A stretch of 34,541 bases of DNA from Neorhizobium tomejilense (GTDB lineage: Bacteria > Pseudomonadota > Alphaproteobacteria > Rhizobiales > Rhizobiaceae): assembly GCA_002968845.1 (NCBI GenBank), contig PVBG01000039.1:1-34541 (forward strand), given 5' to 3'. This document shows, piece by piece, positions 1-8,403 of the stretch. The notes beneath the pieces were generated by a model that worked only from the letters and a program-made list of their open reading frames with translations, did no database searches and was not told the origin of the DNA. Position 1 is the first letter of the stretch. Each line of letters starts with the position of its first letter. The position numbers and the translations under genes are program-made.

Positions 1-172
1 GGGCGGGTGCGGACATTCTCATCGCTTTTTCCTTCTCAACCTGTTGCGCCTGTTTTCCTTGCCGGCCGTTAAAATGCAAGCTTTTCTCAAAAGGGGATGT
101 TCAAGGCTTTCTGACACAACCAGCGGCATAACAGCCTAAAAAGGCCATGATGACCATTGGTGGGAGCCGAGC
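1..172. other. Upstream intergenic region
   Basis: No gene is supported here. The segment ends in the ribosome binding site GGGAG just before the response regulator start at 173. No clear promoter hexamers or strong inverted repeats were seen. The left end of the window may cut off a neighbouring gene. Confidence 0.4.
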
Positions 173-1735
173 ATGATTGCGCAAATCCTCGTTGTCGACG
201 ACGATCCTATTCAACGTCGCCTGTTGAAGAATGCGGTTGAACGTTACGGCCATGCCGCCCATCTTGCCGAGAACGGACTGGTGGCGCTGGAGTTCCTGAA
301 GCGCACCGCGACCGACATCAATGTCATCGTGCTCGACCTGATGATGCCGGAAATGGACGGCCTCACCTTCCTCGCGGCTATCCGCGAACTCGGCATCGAA
401 ACGCCGGTGATCGTCCAGACGGGACAGGGCAGCATCGAATACGTGGTGCAGGCAATGCGCGCCGGTGCTTTCGATTTCGTCGTGAAGCCGGTGTCGCCGG
501 AACGGATCGGCGCCTCGATCACCAATGCGCTGAAGCTCGACCAGAAGGAATCGAAGGCCCGTGTCGGCCGCCGCCATCGCGCCGGGGCCGTCGGCTTCGG
601 CGATATCATCTCGGCGAGCCCGGACATGCTGCGCGTCATCGACCTCGCCCAGCGCGCCGCCCATTCCAACATCCCGGTGGTGCTGGAAGGCGAATCCGGC
701 GTCGGCAAAGAAATGATCGCCCGCGCAATCCAGTCGAACAGCGACCGGGCCGGCAAGCCGTTCATCACCGTCAACTGCGGCGCCATTCCGCACAATCTCG
801 TGGAAAGCATCCTCTTCGGTCACGAGAAGGGTGCCTTTACCGGCGCATCGGAAAAACATACCGGCAAATTCGTGGAAGCCGATGGCGGCACGCTTTTCCT
901 CGACGAGATCGGCGACTTGCCGCTCGACGTGCAGGTGAAGCTGTTGCGCGCCGTGCAGCAGGGCGAAGTCGAGACCGTCGGCGCCTCGAAGGTCCAGAAG
1001 GTCAATGTCCGGCTGATCTCGGCCACCAACAAGGACCTGATCGAAGAGGTCCGGGCCGGCCGCTTCCGCGAAGACCTCTACTACCGCCTCAACGTCTTCC
1101 CGATCACCATCCCGGCGCTGCGCCGCCGCAAGGAAGACATTCCACATCTCGCCCGCGTGTTTGCCGAGCGGTTCTCGACCGAACAGAAGCTCAACAGGAC
1201 GCTGTCGGTCGGCGCCGGGGCGCTCGCGCTTCTGACGGCCTACGACTGGCCGGGCAACATCCGTCAGCTCGAAAACGCGGTGTTCCGCGCCGTCGTGCTT
1301 GCCGAGGGCAACGAGCTCACCGAAGACGATTTTCCGCAGATCGCGGCGCAGATCCCGGAATTCAGACAGGCGGAACTGGCGGCGACCGCCGTCATGCCCG
1401 CACCGGGTGTCCTGTCCGACTACGCCATGCGCGAGGCGCTTGCCGATTCGCCGGTATTTGCCAATAACGACAAGGCTCGGGCCGGCAGACCGGATGCGAA
1501 GGCGATGCTCGCCGCAGCTTATCCCCAGGAAAACGTCATCGTCAGCACCGACGAGACAGGCGAAGTGAGGAAGCTTGCGGATGTCGAGGAGGAGCTGATC
1601 CGCTTTGCCCTGAAGTTCTATCGCGGCCAGATGAGCCAGGTTGCCCGTAAACTCGGCATCGGACGCTCGACACTTTACCGCAAACTCAAGGATTACGGCA
1701 TCGATCCCGATGATCCCCTGAAGGAAGCCGCGTAA
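173..1735 (+). CDS. Sigma-54-dependent response regulator, NtrC family
   Basis: A 520-residue protein with three domains in order. The receiver domain (about 1-120) has the acidic patch D9-D11, the phosphoacceptor D55 in VIVLD, T83 and K105. The AAA+ sigma-54 activation domain (about 145-375) has Walker A GESGVGKE at 173-180, the sigma-54 contact loop GAFTGA at 220-225 and Walker B LFLDEIG at 241-247. A Fis-type helix-turn-helix lies near the C-terminus (MSQVARKLGIGRSTLYRKLK). Proteins of this architecture open sigma-54 promoters after phosphorylation by a sensor kinase. The start follows a GGGAG ribosome binding site. No partner kinase lies in the window, so the signal and targets are unknown. 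The segment between the AAA+ domain and the helix-turn-helix (about 390-470) is long and variable. The class is certain; the specific gene is not assigned. Confidence 0.93.
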   Translation: MIAQILVVDDDPIQRRLLKNAVERYGHAAHLAENGLVALEFLKRTATDINVIVLDLMMPEMDGLTFLAAIRELGIETPVIVQTGQGSIEYVVQAMRAGAFDFVVKPVSPERIGASITNALKLDQKESKARVGRRHRAGAVGFGDIISASPDMLRVIDLAQRAAHSNIPVVLEGESGVGKEMIARAIQSNSDRAGKPFITVNCGAIPHNLVESILFGHEKGAFTGASEKHTGKFVEADGGTLFLDEIGDLPLDVQVKLLRAVQQGEVETVGASKVQKVNVRLISATNKDLIEEVRAGRFREDLYYRLNVFPITIPALRRRKEDIPHLARVFAERFSTEQKLNRTLSVGAGALALLTAYDWPGNIRQLENAVFRAVVLAEGNELTEDDFPQIAAQIPEFRQAELAATAVMPAPGVLSDYAMREALADSPVFANNDKARAGRPDAKAMLAAAYPQENVIVSTDETGEVRKLADVEEELIRFALKFYRGQMSQVARKLGIGRSTLYRKLKDYGIDPDDPLKEAA

Positions 1736-1923
1736 TTCCTAATGTATTAGCTTGTGTTAACCTTCGCGCAAGGATGTCCTGTCAACGTCTGTCAATCTCT
1801 GATTAGTCAATTGTTGACTATATGGGAGAAGGTTGTACATGTGTGGCACATTTGCCATCGTGTCACCGCAATTGACAGTCATTTGAGGCAACGTGGGACG
1901 TTGTCGACAGGACGGGGATCGTT
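1736..1923. promoter_or_regulatory. Palindrome-rich leader upstream of the DUF882 gene
   Basis: This 188-base gap holds two clean spaced palindromes: TAGTCAA-TTG-TTGACTA at 1804-1820 and CAACGT-GGG-ACGTTG at 1889-1903. A shorter one, CTAAT-GT-ATTAG, begins at about 1739, just after the regulator stop. The TTGACT within the first palindrome, and TTGACA at 1873-1878, resemble -35 boxes, but neither has a good -10 at 16-18 bases. The arrangement suggests operators or a structured leader for the exported protein that follows. Its regulator is unknown. Confidence 0.4.
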
Positions 1924-3807
1924 TTGCCGGATCAGTATGCAAAAGAAACGCCTTCGGGTGAGAAAAGGCGCGGCGGCAAAGCTGGGTTTTTTGTCAGTTT
2001 GACCCGGCGCGTCATGGCCATCACCCTGCTGGTGTTGATGGCGCTGCCCGTGCTTTCGGTCTCCGCAAGCGGTGCAGCAGCCCAGGAAAAAAGCCTCAAG
2101 CTCTATTTCGTCCATACCGGCGAAAAAGCCGTCATCACCTTCAAGCGGAACGGCAAGTTCGATCCCAAGGGCCTCGCCCAGATCAACCAGTTCCTGCGCG
2201 ACTGGCGCCGCAACGAACCGGCCAGGATGGACCCGCGGCTCTTCGACCTCGTCTGGGAAGTCTATCGCCGTTCCGGCGCCTCCGATTACATCCACGTGGT
2301 TTCCGCCTATCGTTCGCCGACCACCAACAACATGCTGCGCACCCGTTCGCGCACCACCGGTGTCGCCAAGAACAGCCAGCACATGCTCGGCAAGGCCATG
2401 GATTTCTACATTCCCGGCGTGAAGCTCTCGACGCTGCGCGGGCTCGCCATGCAGATGCAGGTCGGCGGCGTCGGCTATTACCCGACCTCGGGTTCGCCCT
2501 TCGTACATCTCGATGTCGGCGGCGTTCGTGCCTGGCCGCGCATGACGCGCCAGGAACTGGTGCAGATCTTCCCGAAGGGCAATACGATCCATCTTCCCGC
2601 CGACGGCAAGCCGCTTCCCGGCTACGAAACGGCGATAGCGGACTACAAGCGGCGTGTCGGCTCCGATTCGATCCAGATCGCCAGCACCGCCGGTGCCGGC
2701 ATCCGCGGCGACTCGGAACGCAAGCGGCAGCCTAACCTTCTGGCATTCCTGTTCGGCGGCGGTGGTGCCGACGAGGAGGAAGATAACGTGGAAAGCGCTG
2801 CTCCGGCGGTGGCGCGGCGTGCGGCTCCGGCTGCCAAGCCTGCTGCGGACGACGAGGGCGAAGCTCCTGTCGCGGTTGCCTCGGCTTCGCCTCTGACAGG
2901 CCAGATGCAGAACCAGGCCGAGGCTCCGGCGCAGGCGCAGATGGTTTCAGCACCGGTACCGCTTTCGCGCCCGGCCTTCCGTTCGGACAGCGGCGGGCTT
3001 GCCACTGCGCTCTATTCTCCGGCGCGCAACCCGGCCCAGGAAGCGCTCGCCCTGCAGGCGTCCGCTCCGGCCCAGCCCGGCGGCGAGACTTTTGCCGATC
3101 TTTCCACCTACAATATTCCGGTTCCGACGCTGCTTGGACCGCGTGGCTTCAAGGGTGACGCAGAAAGCGGCGTGATGACCGCGTCTGTCGGCCCAATGCA
3201 GCCGCCGGAGGATGTCGCGTCCGTTCCGCTTCCCAGTCAGCGCCCGAACATCGCCGCTGCCGCTCCCGCCGCCAAGGCAGAGGAACAGCAGGAGCTGACG
3301 CCGGCCCTCGTTGCAGCACTTGCCCAGAGTGTCGAGTCGCGTCAGGCGGCGGTGCCCACGCCTGTTGCTCCAACCCAGCCTGCTGTTCCGGCCCAGCCTG
3401 CTCCTGCAATGGCGGCAGCTCCCATGCCGGTCCAGAAGCCGGTTGAAACGGCGTCGGCTTCTCCGAAGGTCATCCATTCCAACAGGGGCGCGCAGTTCGG
3501 AGACGGTTTCGACGCGCCGCGCAGCCCGGTCTCGGCTTCGACAAGCGCGCTTCCGATCCCCGCCAAGGGCGGCCGTGCGCCCGGGTCTGCGCCGCAGACG
3601 GCAAATGGCGGCTTGACGGGCGACATGCTGGCGAAATGGGCTCTCAACAACAATCGCGCCGACGCGGCCGCCTCGATGAAGGCACCGCGCGTCGTCAGCC
3701 GGACCCTCAACAACGAATATTCGGCGGGCTATTCCGGCGGCGGCTTCAGGCCGGTTGCCGCCACGGTGGCGATCGATCCGAACCGGTTCAGCGGCCCGAA
3801 CAACTGA
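1924..3807 (+). CDS. Exported DUF882 (YcbK-like, peptidase M15 fold) protein with long Ala/Pro-rich tail
   Basis: A 627-residue protein from a TTG start; an in-frame ATG at 2014 (residue 31) would instead open with a compact hydrophobic signal sequence ending near SGAAAQE. The DUF882 domain (roughly residues 55-210) carries the family motifs SAYRSP, SQHMLGKAMDFY and FVHLDVGGVRAW, whose His/Asp residues match the zinc-binding set of M15-like peptidases. Activity on peptidoglycan cross-links is inferred from the fold. From about residue 270 to the end the protein is low complexity, rich in Ala, Pro, Gln and Ser, without a recognised domain. Most DUF882 proteins known to me are far shorter, so the tail of about 350 residues is unusual and may span the periplasm or be a disordered linker. 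The gene ends at a bidirectional terminator shared with the convergent gapR. Confidence 0.85.
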   Translation: MPDQYAKETPSGEKRRGGKAGFFVSLTRRVMAITLLVLMALPVLSVSASGAAAQEKSLKLYFVHTGEKAVITFKRNGKFDPKGLAQINQFLRDWRRNEPARMDPRLFDLVWEVYRRSGASDYIHVVSAYRSPTTNNMLRTRSRTTGVAKNSQHMLGKAMDFYIPGVKLSTLRGLAMQMQVGGVGYYPTSGSPFVHLDVGGVRAWPRMTRQELVQIFPKGNTIHLPADGKPLPGYETAIADYKRRVGSDSIQIASTAGAGIRGDSERKRQPNLLAFLFGGGGADEEEDNVESAAPAVARRAAPAAKPAADDEGEAPVAVASASPLTGQMQNQAEAPAQAQMVSAPVPLSRPAFRSDSGGLATALYSPARNPAQEALALQASAPAQPGGETFADLSTYNIPVPTLLGPRGFKGDAESGVMTASVGPMQPPEDVASVPLPSQRPNIAAAAPAAKAEEQQELTPALVAALAQSVESRQAAVPTPVAPTQPAVPAQPAPAMAAAPMPVQKPVETASASPKVIHSNRGAQFGDGFDAPRSPVSASTSALPIPAKGGRAPGSAPQTANGGLTGDMLAKWALNNNRADAAASMKAPRVVSRTLNNEYSAGYSGGGFRPVAATVAIDPNRFSGPNN

Positions 3808-3830
3808 TCGCCGGGCTGATCGAAGACCAT

Positions 3831-3859
3831 AAAAAACCCGCCGAAATGGCGGGTTTTTC
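3831..3859. terminator. Bidirectional intrinsic terminator between DUF882 gene and gapR
   Basis: Arms AAAAAACCCGCC (3831-3842) and GGCGGGTTTTT (3848-3858) form a GC-rich stem with a five-base loop. It is flanked by A and T runs, so it can end transcription from both directions. It lies between two convergent genes, where a shared terminator is expected. Confidence 0.9.
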
Positions 3860-3893
3860 ATGCTTTCTGTCTGGCCTGCGTGCCTGGAAAGAA

Positions 3894-4166
3894 TCAGGCG
3901 GCGTCCTGGTCGGCAGGGGCCTCGATCATGCCGAGCGCCTGGAGATATGTATCGAGGATCAGATCCTCTTCCATGCGCTCCTGGTCGTCCTTCTTGCGCA
4001 GGGCGATGACCTTTTTCATGATCTTCGTGTCGTAGCCCATGCCCTTGGCTTCGCCGTAGACATCCTTGATGTCGTCGGCGATGGTCTTCTTTTCTTCTTC
4101 CAAGCGTTCGATACGCTCGATAAATGCGCGAAGCTGGTCGCGGGCGACGCCATGAGCATCAGACAT
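3894..4166 (-). CDS. gapR: GapR family nucleoid-associated protein (DUF2312/UPF0335)
   Basis: A 90-residue protein of the UPF0335/DUF2312 family. The N-terminal half is a long charged helix (LRAFIERIERLEEEKKTIAD), followed by the conserved segment DIKDVYGEAKGMGYDTKIMKKVIALRK. The Caulobacter member, GapR, clamps overtwisted AT-rich DNA and helps topoisomerases during replication; this role is transferred by family. The length matches the family. An AGGAGG ribosome binding site precedes the ATG. The gene is convergent with the DUF882 gene and lies downstream of the DUF1244 gene on the same strand, with about 86 bases between, so it may have its own promoter. Confidence 0.92.
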   Translation of the reverse strand: MSDAHGVARDQLRAFIERIERLEEEKKTIADDIKDVYGEAKGMGYDTKIMKKVIALRKKDDQERMEEDLILDTYLQALGMIEAPADQDAA

Positions 4167-4252
4167 CGGGGCCTCCTGATCGTGTAGATTTCAATGAATG
4201 GTCGTCAACTGCCGAAAAGCCGCCGCGAGGTCAAGCCCAATCGGCAAATCGA

Positions 4253-4576
4253 TCAACCATGGGCCGGCTTGTTCACGTCGAATGCGGCTTTTTGTGCATC
4301 CGAGGCTTCCGCCTGGTGCAGATTTTTCCAATCCTCGTAGGGCATGCCGTAGACGATCTCGCGGGATGCATCCTTGGAGAGGTCGATGCCGGCATCACTG
4401 GCGGCATCGCGATACCAGTTCGACAGGCAGTTGCGGCAGAAGCCGGCGAGGTTCATCAGGTCGATATTCTGCACGTCGGCGCGTTCACGCAGATGCTGGA
4501 CGAGGCGGCGGAAGGCGGCGGCCTCGAATTCGGTCTGCTGCTCTCCGGTCAGTTCCGTAGGCGTGACTTCGCTCAT
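4253..4576 (-). CDS. DUF1244 family protein
   Basis: A 107-residue protein of unknown function. The ATG at 4576 is chosen because AGGAG lies at the right distance and because longer starts would run into the upstream amidohydrolase gene. Family features are the GFCRNCLSNWY segment with its Cys-x2-Cys pair and the helical stretch AAAFRRLVQHLRERADVQNIDLMNLA. The protein is small, soluble and probably helical, and the two cysteines could bind a metal, which is inference. It follows the N-formylglutamate amidohydrolase gene by only 22 bases, so the two are probably co-transcribed. Confidence 0.85.
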   Translation of the reverse strand: MSEVTPTELTGEQQTEFEAAAFRRLVQHLRERADVQNIDLMNLAGFCRNCLSNWYRDAASDAGIDLSKDASREIVYGMPYEDWKNLHQAEASDAQKAAFDVNKPAHG

Positions 4577-4598
4577 GGGCGCATCTCCTGGTGTCGCG

Positions 4599-5396
4599 TC
4601 AGACTGGATAGGGGCCGGTGCGCGAGGGAAAGATCCTGTATTCATGCAATGTGGGGTCGGCGTTGAGCGTCTTGAAGACCGGCGCCAGCCTTTCCGCCCA
4701 GGCGGCGATGCCGGTCTCGTCGCCGATCAGGTCCTGGCGGACCTCGAGAAGCGCGTGCGGAGTTCCCGACACCATGCAGTGCCGGTACATCGTGTCGCCT
4801 TTAAGCGCCCCGTCATAGGGCTCGTTGTCGCCGACGACGATGTCGCCCGGTTCGCCGAGCAGGTGGAGGAGCGGTGTCACGGCGCGATCGTCGCTGTCCC
4901 AGAGCACGGCGGCGTGCCAGGGGCGGGCAACGCCCTTCCAGAACGGCGTGAAGGAATGCAGCGACAGGACGAGCGGCGCGCGGCCCGAGGCACCTGCCTT
5001 GGCAATCGTGCGCTCGACGGCGCGGTGATAGGGTCGGTGATAGGTATCGAGGCGGAAATCCCACTCTTCCTGGGTGATCGGATGATTGCCGGGGATGATC
5101 GCCCCGTCCGAGATCTTCATGATCAGGGTCGGATCGTCCTCGCCGCGGTTCGGGTCGATCAGCAGGCGCGAGAAGCAGCCGAGCACCGCCGGCACGTTGA
5201 GCATCGCCGCAAGGCGGCGGGTGAGCCCCTCGATGCCGATGTCGAAGGCGATATGGCGCTGGAAGGCGCTCGCCGGCAGGCCGAGGCTGCCATAGCGGAC
5301 GGGCAGGCGGTTCATGGCATGGTCGGCGAGCAGCACCATGCCGCTGTCATAATCGCCTTCTATGATCTCGAAAGGAATGAAGTCCTGCATCGCCAT
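4599..5396 (-). CDS. N-formylglutamate amidohydrolase family protein
   Basis: A 265-residue cytosolic enzyme-like protein. Recognisable family segments are the N-terminal LLADHAMNRLP, the AFDIGIEGLTRRLA region, SRLLIDPNR, LVLSLHSFTPFWKG and HALLEVRQDLI, which together give the His, Asp and Glu residues expected of this zinc hydrolase family. In histidine degradation the family releases formate from N-formylglutamate, but no hut genes lie nearby, so another N-acyl or amide substrate is possible. A second in-frame ATG at residue 3 (5390) is an alternative start. It is the first gene of a short minus-strand unit with DUF1244. Confidence 0.85.
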   Translation of the reverse strand: MAMQDFIPFEIIEGDYDSGMVLLADHAMNRLPVRYGSLGLPASAFQRHIAFDIGIEGLTRRLAAMLNVPAVLGCFSRLLIDPNRGEDDPTLIMKISDGAIIPGNHPITQEEWDFRLDTYHRPYHRAVERTIAKAGASGRAPLVLSLHSFTPFWKGVARPWHAAVLWDSDDRAVTPLLHLLGEPGDIVVGDNEPYDGALKGDTMYRHCMVSGTPHALLEVRQDLIGDETGIAAWAERLAPVFKTLNADPTLHEYRIFPSRTGPYPV

Positions 5397-5599
5397 CGGA
5401 AATGAAACGGTTTCGAAAGGTCGGTCGGGAGACGGGTGTTGATGGCATGGGGAAAGCCGCGACGCAAGCCGTGCCGGTGCGACGATCAGCTTGGATTGAG
5501 GGCATGAGACGGACTAATCGATTAGAGTTACGTTGACTTTCCGACTCCGCCGCGCGAAGAAAGTGCTTCACGAATAACCATGGAGTCCTGACGGAAACC
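5397..5599. promoter_or_regulatory. Divergent intergenic region with a 12-bp perfect palindrome
   Basis: This gap separates the minus-strand amidohydrolase gene from the plus-strand DUF1036-pyk pair. It contains the perfect palindrome CTAATCGATTAG at 5514-5525, about 75 bases before the DUF1036 start. Palindromes of this size between divergent genes are typical operators. No convincing -35/-10 pair with correct spacing was found. Confidence 0.35.
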
Positions 5600-6073
5600 G
5601 TGTCGAAAAAATCCCCCAAAGCCACTCTTCGCTCCCTCGTTTCCGCTCAGGCGCTGGCCGCCATGGTCGCCTCCGGTGTTCCGCTTTTCGCGGCGACCGT
5701 CGCGCATGCGGATTTCCGTGTCTGCAACGCCACGCAGAACCTCGTCGGCGTGGCGATCGGCTATCGCGCCACGGAGGGCTGGACCACCGAAGGCTGGTGG
5801 CAGGTTCCGGCCTCCACCTGCGCGACGCTGATCGAGGGCGAACTGCAGTCGCGTTACTACTATCTTTATGCCGAGGACGCGGCCCGGGGCGGCCGCTGGA
5901 CCGGCAATGTGAACATGTGCGTCGCGGAGAACGAGTTCAAAGTCGTCGGCGTCAATGACTGTTTTGCCCGTGGCTTCCAGCGCATGGGCTTCAAGGAATA
6001 TGATACGGGCCGTCAGGGAAGCTGGATGGTCCAGCTTTCGGACACGCCTGGCACACAAGAAGGCCACAACTGA
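5600..6073 (+). CDS. Exported DUF1036 family protein
   Basis: A 157-residue protein from a GTG start. The N-terminus has a signal peptide (basic start, hydrophobic stretch AQALAAMVASGVPLFAATVA, likely cleavage after AHA near residue 37). The mature part is a DUF1036 domain: it begins DFRVCNATQNLVGVAIGY, contains GWWQVPASTCATL and the aromatic run SRYYYLYAED, and has four cysteines (in VCNAT, STCAT, NMCVA, NDCFA) that could form two periplasmic disulfides. The function of the family is unknown. The stop codon overlaps the pyruvate kinase start (TGATG), so the two genes are probably translationally coupled. Confidence 0.88.
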   Translation: MSKKSPKATLRSLVSAQALAAMVASGVPLFAATVAHADFRVCNATQNLVGVAIGYRATEGWTTEGWWQVPASTCATLIEGELQSRYYYLYAEDAARGGRWTGNVNMCVAENEFKVVGVNDCFARGFQRMGFKEYDTGRQGSWMVQLSDTPGTQEGHN

Positions 6074-7512
6074 TGAGGCGCAACCGCAAAGTAAAGATCC
6101 TCGCAACCCTCGGACCGGCTTCGTCCGAAGAGGCGATGATCCAGAAGCTGCATGAAGCGGGGGCTGATCTCTTCCGCATCAACATGAGCCATGCGAGCCA
6201 CGACCTGATGCGCACGCTGATCAAGCGCATCCGTTCCGTCGAGGAACGCTGCGGCCGGCCCATCGGCATTCTCGCCGACCTTCAGGGCCCGAAGCTGCGC
6301 GTTGGCAAGTTCGCGGCGGGCAAGGTGACGCTGACCCCCGGCCAGACCTTCACGCTCGACAGCCGTGACGAACCCGGCGACGAGACCCGCGTGTTCCTGC
6401 CGCACCCCGAAATTCTCGAATCTGTGAAAGTGGGCCACCGGCTGCTGATCGACGACGGCAAGCTGGCGCTGAAGGCCGAGAAGGCCGATGGCAAGAGCAT
6501 CGTCTGCAAGGTCGTCGCCGGCACCAGCATTTCCGACCGCAAGGGCGTCAGCCTGCCCGATACGCTGCTCGGCGTCGGCGCGCTGACCGAAAAGGACCGT
6601 ATCGACCTCGACGCGGTTCTCGCGACCGACGATGTCGACTGGGTGGCGCTTTCCTTCGTCCAGCGCCCCGACGACCTTGCCGAAGTGCGCAAGATCGCCC
6701 GCGGCCGCGTCGGCATCATGTCGAAGATCGAGAAGCCCCAGGCGCTTGAGCGCATCGACGAGATCATCGAGCTTTCCGATGCCGTCATGGTGGCGCGCGG
6801 CGATCTTGGCGTCGAAATGCCGATCGAAGCCGTTCCCGGCATCCAGAAGCAGCTGACGCGCTTGTGTCGGCGCGCCGGCAAGCCGGTCGTGGTCGCAACC
6901 CAGATGCTGGAATCGATGATCACCGCGCCGGTTCCGACCCGCGCCGAAGTGTCGGACGTGTCGATCGCCGTTTTCGAAGGCGCCGATGCGATCATGCTCT
7001 CGGCCGAATCGGCCTCCGGCCAGTATCCGATCGAGGCGGTGTCGATGATGGCGTCGATCGCCAGCACGGTCGAGCAGGATCCGCTCTATCCGAGCATTAT
7101 CTACGCACAGCGCGCGACGCCCGAGGCGACCGGTGCGGACGCCATCTCGCTTGCCGCCCGCCAGATAGCAGAAACTCTGAAACTGTCCGCCATCGTCACC
7201 TATACCTCGTCGGGAACGACAGGCCTGCGCGCGTCCCGCGAACGTCCGGAAGTGCCGATCATCGCGCTGTCGCCGATCGTCCAGACGGCACGCCGGCTTT
7301 CGGTCGGCTGGGGCATGCATTGCGTCGTCACCCATGACGCGACCGACCTCGACGACATGGTCAACCGCGCCTGCCGCATCGTCGTGTCGGAAGGCTTCGG
7401 CAAGCCCGGCGACCGGATCATCATCTCGGCCGGCGTTCCGCTCGGCACGCCCGGCGCCACAAACATGCTGCGCATCGCCTATATCGGCTCGGACGGTCAG
7501 AGCGGCATCTGA
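6073..7512 (+). CDS. pyk: Pyruvate kinase
   Basis: A 479-residue enzyme converting phosphoenolpyruvate and ADP to pyruvate and ATP, the last step of lower glycolysis/Entner-Doudoroff. Evidence includes the N-terminal KVKILATLGPAS, FRINMSHAS, GILADLQGPKLRVG, the inserted B domain (about 75-165), the catalytic loop IMSKIEKPQALERIDEI, ARGDLGVEMP, ATQMLESM and the C-terminal regulatory domain ending in SAGVPLGTPGATNMLRI. The length is standard for a bacterial enzyme. The ATG overlaps the DUF1036 stop. A strong intrinsic terminator follows 22 bases after the stop, so this is the last gene of the unit. Confidence 0.97.
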   Translation: MRRNRKVKILATLGPASSEEAMIQKLHEAGADLFRINMSHASHDLMRTLIKRIRSVEERCGRPIGILADLQGPKLRVGKFAAGKVTLTPGQTFTLDSRDEPGDETRVFLPHPEILESVKVGHRLLIDDGKLALKAEKADGKSIVCKVVAGTSISDRKGVSLPDTLLGVGALTEKDRIDLDAVLATDDVDWVALSFVQRPDDLAEVRKIARGRVGIMSKIEKPQALERIDEIIELSDAVMVARGDLGVEMPIEAVPGIQKQLTRLCRRAGKPVVVATQMLESMITAPVPTRAEVSDVSIAVFEGADAIMLSAESASGQYPIEAVSMMASIASTVEQDPLYPSIIYAQRATPEATGADAISLAARQIAETLKLSAIVTYTSSGTTGLRASRERPEVPIIALSPIVQTARRLSVGWGMHCVVTHDATDLDDMVNRACRIVVSEGFGKPGDRIIISAGVPLGTPGATNMLRIAYIGSDGQSGI

Positions 7513-7534
7513 GACGCAACGCCCCGACAAACGG

Positions 7535-7564
7535 AAACCGCCGGAGCGATCCGGCGGTTTTTTG
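7535..7564 (+). terminator. Intrinsic terminator after pyk
   Basis: The arms AAACCGCCGG (7535-7544) and CCGGCGGTTT (7551-7560) are perfectly complementary around a six-base loop and are followed by a T run. The A run on the left could also help stop transcription from the opposite strand, but that strand's hypothetical gene ends just to the right at 7582. Confidence 0.92.
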
Positions 7565-7581
7565 TTGCGCACTTCCGTTGG

Positions 7582-8328
7582 TCAGATGGTGATGCTCACC
7601 GTTGGCATGGCGGAGATCGTGCCGGTCAGGGCGTTGACGGAAGCATCGAGGCTTCCGGTGCCGGGCACCGTGGCTGCGCTGTTCTGCTCGCGCAGCCTGC
7701 GGGCCGCCTCTTCCAGCAGCGCCTTGATCTGGCGGGCGACGGTGCTGAATTCCATCGCGGTCTTGATGTCGTCGAGAGACAGTTTTGGCGTCTCGCGCGG
7801 CGTTTCGTCCATTGCGTCGAGATAGGCCTGCTCGGCGCGGGAGACGGGCTTGTCGGCTGCGGGCTTGTCTGCCGGGTCGTCGGCGGGGGCAGCCGTGGCC
7901 TGTTCGTTCGCATCCAGGATGGCGTCTCCTGTCTCCGCTCCGGAAAGAGCATTGGCGGGAGCCGTTGGCGCAGTCCCGCCGCTCCCGGCCAGGGCCTCGG
8001 TGAATTCGCGGGCGGCACCGGCAACGATGACGCCGAGCTGCGCCGCCTGCTTGGCGATCACCTGCGGATCGAACCCCCAGCGGCGCATGAACTCAAGCTG
8101 CTGCTTGGCATCATCGAGCTTCTGCCTGGCACGCGCCTTTGCCTGTTCTTCCGCCTCGTCGCTCGCCTTCTTCAGCGAGGTCAGGCCATGGACGAGGCGA
8201 TCGTAGATCTCGTCCTTGGGGCTGGATGGACCGGACGACGCGGCTGTTGCGGCATCCGTGGAGGCCGACGCTCCATCCTGCTTCGCGGGCCGCGCCGGGT
8301 AGTCACTGCCAATGCTGCCGATCTGCAT
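7582..8328 (-). CDS. Hypothetical protein, helical with Ala/Pro-rich linker
   Basis: A 248-residue protein that I do not recognise. The ATG at 8328 (protein start MQIGSIGSDY) is preferred because it has GGAGAG upstream. There is no signal peptide or membrane segment. A low-complexity N-terminus is followed by a charged helical stretch (about residues 40-85, likely coiled coil), the segment EFMRRWGFDPQVIAKQAAQLGVIVAGAAREF, an Ala/Asp/Pro-rich linker (about 115-165), and a second helical part rich in Arg, Glu and Ala. It follows the alpha/beta hydrolase gene by about 75 bases and may be co-transcribed with it. No function is proposed. Confidence 0.7.
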   Translation of the reverse strand: MQIGSIGSDYPARPAKQDGASASTDAATAASSGPSSPKDEIYDRLVHGLTSLKKASDEAEEQAKARARQKLDDAKQQLEFMRRWGFDPQVIAKQAAQLGVIVAGAAREFTEALAGSGGTAPTAPANALSGAETGDAILDANEQATAAPADDPADKPAADKPVSRAEQAYLDAMDETPRETPKLSLDDIKTAMEFSTVARQIKALLEEAARRLREQNSAATVPGTGSLDASVNALTGTISAMPTVSITI

Positions 8329-8403
8329 CTCGTCTCTCCGATTCCGTGTGGCCGGAGGTTGGGACGGCCAGCTTGCTTCTGGCTGGCGTCGTCCGAGCAA
8401 GGA

